A stretch of DNA of 64,000 nt from Tieghemiomyces parasiticus. Taxonomy: Eukaryota > Kickxellomycota > Dimargaritomycetes > Dimargaritales > Dimargaritaceae. Of this stretch, positions 59,501-64,000 are shown piece by piece. The notes under the pieces are model-generated. The model was given only the letters and a program-made list of their open reading frames with translations. It searched no databases and was not told where the DNA came from. The position numbers and the translations under genes are program-made. How positions within the stretch are numbered: position 1 is the stretch's first letter; the number at the start of each line of letters is the position of its first letter. The DNA lies in NCBI GenBank assembly GCA_027575765.1, contig JANBPT010000091.1:1-64000 (forward strand), read 5' to 3'.

Positions 59501-62500
59501 GTGCTTTATATTAGAAGCACAAATTAGTCAGTATTGGCCAAGGCTCGGACTACCGAGTGCCAGATACACCAGAGGAGCTATACTTACGCTAGGAGCCATC
59601 ACATTCTTAAATCGCCCCGACCGGGCCGTGCTACAACAATTTAAGTTGGATATGCACAGTGCTCTGGCCCCGTTGATCGAGAGATGACCGGTCTAGATTG
59701 AAGCTGTACCAGATATTAAGTCACCACTGAACTTAAGACCTTGGGTAGTGTATTTCAGCTATAGTGTGCCCGTCGTCTAGTGAAGCATAGGTACTGTGTT
59801 GGACCTGTCCATGCTAAGGTGACCTCTGACAGGCTCAGCCGTAGTTCCTAACCCCGGGTGCGTCTCACTAATAGATGACCGTTCACCTTGCGTCACCGGG
59901 CCCGGTCGGTGACAGATATCCAAAAGGATGCACCCGCATCAGAGCTGGAGGAGTTACCCTGATACTGGTGGTGGATTTACTATCCACGATATTAACTTCC
60001 GCGCAGTGCGGCGTCTAGGGAATAGGTACCGCAACATCCCAACTTTGTTCATGGATTGTGGAATGCGGCCAACTGTATACCACCGAGGCAGGCCACTGAT
60101 AGCTGCAGATCGAATACAACTTGTCCTCGACAGATAAGCTCCTGTGGGTCATCTAGAAGTGCTACATCACCTCTGTTATCTATACCCTGTTTCCAATACA
60201 CCCGTACGTAGGTCAATTTAGCCTTGTACAGGAAGTAATTGTCGGTCTGGGGTCGGTTGGATAGCAGCGCAATCTCCATTCCAGTGGTATACCAGTACAA
60301 GGCTAGGGTGCACCCGGTGTCCGAAATTGCTGTCGATAAGGCACCCGATTACACCGTCGTATTACTTTTAGTTGGGATGCCAGACGAGCCTCGGTACGTT
60401 CTCTTCAAAGCGTCCCTATGTCGGAAAGAAACGATATCCGCTGGATCTATTAATAGAAGAGCCAAGTTAACGAGGAAGAGTGTTGGAAAGGGAGGAGGGA
60501 CCAAGATCAGAGCCTACGATGTGTACCATAGACATGGCGGTTCATCCGGGCACACCGTTTTGTCGGATGTATCGCCTCAAGTTAAGCGGCTCGGAGAAAA
60601 TCCGGGTTAGGTTGGGGTACTTTTTAGCGAGATGGGAAGGCTGAAGGGTATGTCAATAGCAAGGTAGCGTCCCGATCGTTTCTGTCGGTCACCATTGGGA
60701 TTTAGGTCATTGGTATCTGCCGTATCGTTCGACGCTCCGCATAAGATTTATAGTTAATGGTACGCGAGGCTATCATATAGTTTCGGCGCCATGACACTAT
60801 ACTGAGAGAACCTCCGTGCTCGTCTCCCAGGCGAATGGGCAGGGATTCTCAGGACGGCGGGACTGAAAAGAGTTGAATAGCCACGAGTAGCCCTATCGGT
60901 CATTGAGGGTGTCACAACGCTAAATAGCATGGTATCCACGTTGTCCATCCTATACCCGGCGGACAAGTGACCTGTCGCAACCCTGTGCCTGGGTCGGCAC
61001 AAGGACTGGGCCCTTACGATAGGTAGGATTCGCTGATATACCGAGCGGAAGCGGAGTGTGGAATGAGGACGCCTGACCACCACCTACAGCCGTATGTAAT
61101 TTCTCAGTATCGTTGAACCTGAACCATGATAACGCGGCGGGGCCTTCGGTTGCTTCCCCATGGGACTTGTCACCAGTTTGCTGCTTGGACACCCACGCTG
61201 GTATTTTACCGTCGTCGTTTATTAGGTAGCCATGGTCGATTCCAATCATGTGGCTGTTGTCTAGCTAGACCTAATATTTGTTCCCTCATTGGCAGGTGGC
61301 AGGCCTCTTGTTTCCCACACCTATGTCGCTCCTCCAGCCGCCGATCTCTTCTGTTCAGCCAACCACCTCGACAGTACATAATGTGCAGTTGGCTACACCA
61401 TGGACACAGGGCTCTAGCCCCTTCCACTCTGTTTACCCTGTAGCCCACCTGACATGGGGGTTCGGACAGGTTGCACTGTGGTTTTGGGGAACCGAAAACG
61501 CTCGATTTTCCTGACCTCGACATCAGCGGACCTCGTGCGCCCTTGCGAAATATAATTGAGATAGAAACGAAACATGATTGGTGTCCACCACTGCCTTAGA
61601 TGATAAAGTCGGAAAAGGACTCCCGCTGCTGTGATTGGTAGTTGGACCTGAAGTATCTGAGTGATGGATAGCGAGTAGGGCGTGGGAAGGCGCACTTGTA
61701 AATCTCTAATGGCTGTCGGACTCGTTGTTTGGACATGGTATCCAAAAATGCTCGGCAAGTCCCCAATGTGTGCAAAAATACGAGCCCAAGGGTACCGACT
61801 GTGGGCGACCCTTTAAGATTCTGTACGCACACAAGAAGCAAATTTTGTGGCACACAGGGTATTTGCTCCCAGTCAACGCTAATCAACCCAGAGAAATACA
61901 AACTTGACTGGGTTACATAATTTACATGGGCTGGGGTGAGCGACCAGGTGTAGATGTGATAAACACAGGATGGTCAATGTCAGACGGTTAAATGCCGAGC
62001 ACAGATGACTTGGGTGACCCACTGCGCAGCGTTATCGAAATTGCCACGCTTCACATAGGTATTTGATAGACTACCTGGTCGGGCAAGTATCGCAAGGGTA
62101 CAGCACCCCCTCGTATGAATTATCACCCAGGGTTGTCAGCGGGCCGTATCCTCGCCCTCTAGTCGGACCCTGGCCTAAACCGTATACCATTGCGAAATTC
62201 AACTTACCCTGGGGTGCGATATGCCCCCTATACTGTGACTCGAACACTTGTTGACCACAGCTTGTCTACGGCAGTATACGATTCCCCCATACTTACACCC
62301 TACCAACGACCACCAACAATTATCGGGCGACCATTTTCTACAAAGTAGAACACTGGGGCTTAGCTATCGACATTTTCTCTTACGCACTCTGGTGGGGATC
62401 AGGGGTAGTACCTCACATGAAATACAGCTGGACCTCGAGCGGCGGTTTGGGTAACCGCCACACCTGGCTTCCTAACAGCTTTGCCAATTCGCTTTGCACC

Positions 62501-64000
62501 ATCCAAACGGGCTGTTTTACCACCACATCTGTTTTACACTGCCGCTGCTAACTCCGAGACAGCATTCCGATCCTCACATAGCGTGCACAGATAACATGCC
62601 GACGCTGTCAGCCTCATTACAACGGAAATGCTGGGCCATTCACTACCCTGAACCTCGCCCACATACATAATCGTACCCTCATATACTTGTTCTCCTGCCC
62701 TGTTGCGGCCGATCCAGTGCAGTGGGAATAGGTCAGCCGACCACCCCTGGAACAATATATTCAGTACCTTCAGACTCTTATCGTGGAACAAATGCGGTAG
62801 ACTCCACAAGCAGCAGGTTGTCCTTGGTTAAGACTTAAGTCTGTGTAGATCGCCACCTGGTCAGGAAACCAGAAAGCAATATCGCTTGTACGTATTCAGA
62901 ACTGGGAGGAATATTGGCAAGTAAAAGTAACTTGCCAGGCACACTCGAGCCGCCTTCTTCCAGGGTTTCCACATCGGACTATCGTCGGTGAATCGGTTAC
63001 CATAACAGGGTGCGGAAATTGTACCACCAGCGAGCGATGGGAAGCATGCTGTGAACAACTCGAGTCCAACATGCCACAAACCGAGAAGCGCCGTGTGCCC
63101 GGCCCTTGTAGTATTTTACTGCATTGGGAGGTTCGACGGGAGATCCTCACGCTTATGAGCAGCTTCTCTCCCTTACAGGATAGTCCCGAAGGTCGCTGTC
63201 CGCTGGCATTTTTGACTCTCTACTCACCAACGCCTCTTACTCCATTCTTTTTCGACTCCAACCGCTGCGATGGGCCTGCCACTAATTTTGGCGCATACTT
63301 TATCCCTCTTTTACGGTCAATTTTGTCTAAATGCAGTGCGACGACAGTGCTCGCCGTTACACCAATCGCCCATTGAGCCATAAAATGCACCTCTCATATC
63401 CAACGCTCAGTTCCTTGCAGATTTATTTAAGGTACAATGCATAGCTATTCGCTACACTGGCATATCTAAAACAGGGACGGGATAACCAATATATGCCCTC
63501 ATCATCGGTTTGGGCATTTAAATTATCGCACAGATTGGCACGTAATCGCGGGCAGTGCAACTTGTAAAATGTCTCTTTCAGGTATACATTTCTGTTCAAC
63601 TCTGAATAATGGGCAACCAAAGAGTTCGGGATTGGATAAATTGTACAATTTTATGAGATCGTCATTAGGTGGCCTAGTACTATTTGATTGTCGCTGGCTA
63701 AAACGCTTACCTCGACAGTATGAACATTAAGTCGTGATTTAGAAAACTGTGAGGTGTCTCATATGCAGATGGTCTGATGTGTAGGCCGACCAGCCGAGTC
63801 AGCAGTGCCAGACAGCCCCCACTCACCCACTAGAGAGAAAGAAAGAGGGCGACGAGCAGGAAATCCGCTTTAGACGCGCTCCAACAAGTCCAAAAATGGA
63901 CAGTACTGAGTCCACACTCCACAAGCCGCGCGCATCTTCATATCAGTCCCATCCTCAACCAGGCTCCCTTGTCGACATCCATAGCAGTGAGCCTCCGCCA
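56588..64000. other. gene-poor region, 7.4 kb
   Basis: Starts with the promoter side of the 7TM gene. Beyond that no coding gene, RNA gene or transposon could be supported. Frames of 100-140 codons exist (58563-58985 minus, 60239-60610 plus, 60950-61249 minus) but show no domain motif, splice partners or GC-rich coding composition like the real genes here. Confidence 0.4.
56731..56737 (-). promoter_or_regulatory. TATA-like element, 7TM receptor gene
   Basis: TATATAA on the minus strand, 144 nt upstream of the ATG at 56587; motif only. Confidence 0.4.

Noticed and set aside
60239..60610. 123-codon open frame in the right-hand gene-poor region
   Set aside because: Starts with TTG, shows no family motif and no splice partners; treated as chance.
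60950..61249. Minus-strand frame with a WFRFNDTEK string reminiscent of the C-terminal part of ubiquitin proteases
   Set aside because: The resemblance is a few residues, with no Cys or His box or further exons found nearby.
1..64000. CRISPR arrays, operons, phage or bacterial defence systems
   Set aside because: Nothing of the kind is seen; the window has spliceosomal introns and eukaryotic families throughout.

Overview
The window is eukaryotic nuclear DNA, most likely from a fungus. I infer this from compact genes with short GT-AG introns (mostly 130-280 nt, donors close to GTAAGT, some TACTAAC branch points), from the gene set, and from a decayed mariner transposon. The mix (importin-9/Kap114, Pus7, calcipressin, a long two-propeller coronin, a CAR/Git3-like 7TM receptor, paired branched-chain aminotransferases) fits an early-diverging fungus such as a zoopagomycete, but I cannot fix the genus from sequence alone.

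Layout. 0.8-1.9 kb: mariner pseudogene (-). 3.5-4.3 kb: DUF4112 protein (+). 4.8-6.8 kb and 11.5-13.7 kb: two paralogous receptor-like membrane proteins (-) with a signal peptide, an almost identical ectodomain, seven predicted membrane helices and unlike tails. 9.7-10.5 kb: divergent kinase-fold protein (-). 14-21 kb: gene-poor. 21.2-23.2 kb: branched-chain aminotransferase with a mitochondrial-type leader (+). 25.3-28.7 kb: CAMK-type Ser/Thr kinase with an inferred 8-nt microexon (-). 28.7-33.6 kb: gene-poor. 33.6-35.0 kb: three-KH RNA-binding protein (+). 36.4-36.7 kb: older mariner relic. 38.0-42.6 kb: importin-9/Kap114 in nine exons (+), convergent with a second branched-chain aminotransferase at 42.8-44.6 kb (-) whose first exon has no mitochondrial leader. 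46.9-48.0 kb: calcipressin (+). 48.2-51.7 kb: coronin-7-like protein (-), divergent from Pus7 at 52.3-54.4 kb (+). 55.4-56.6 kb: 7TM receptor (-). 56.6-64 kb: gene-poor.

There is no operon-like organisation. Functional links are loose: the CAMK kinase and calcipressin both belong to Ca2+/calmodulin-calcineurin signalling, and the two aminotransferases form a compartment pair for leucine, isoleucine and valine metabolism. The most striking pattern is mosaic paralogy. Two unrelated gene pairs share near-identical blocks with sharp edges (about 1.25 kb including a whole intron in the inverted aminotransferase pair; about 0.58 kb over the ectodomain in the direct receptor pair), best explained by recent gene conversion. 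Exon structures of the spliced genes were deduced by hand from splice motifs, reading frame and family conservation; no transcript evidence was available.
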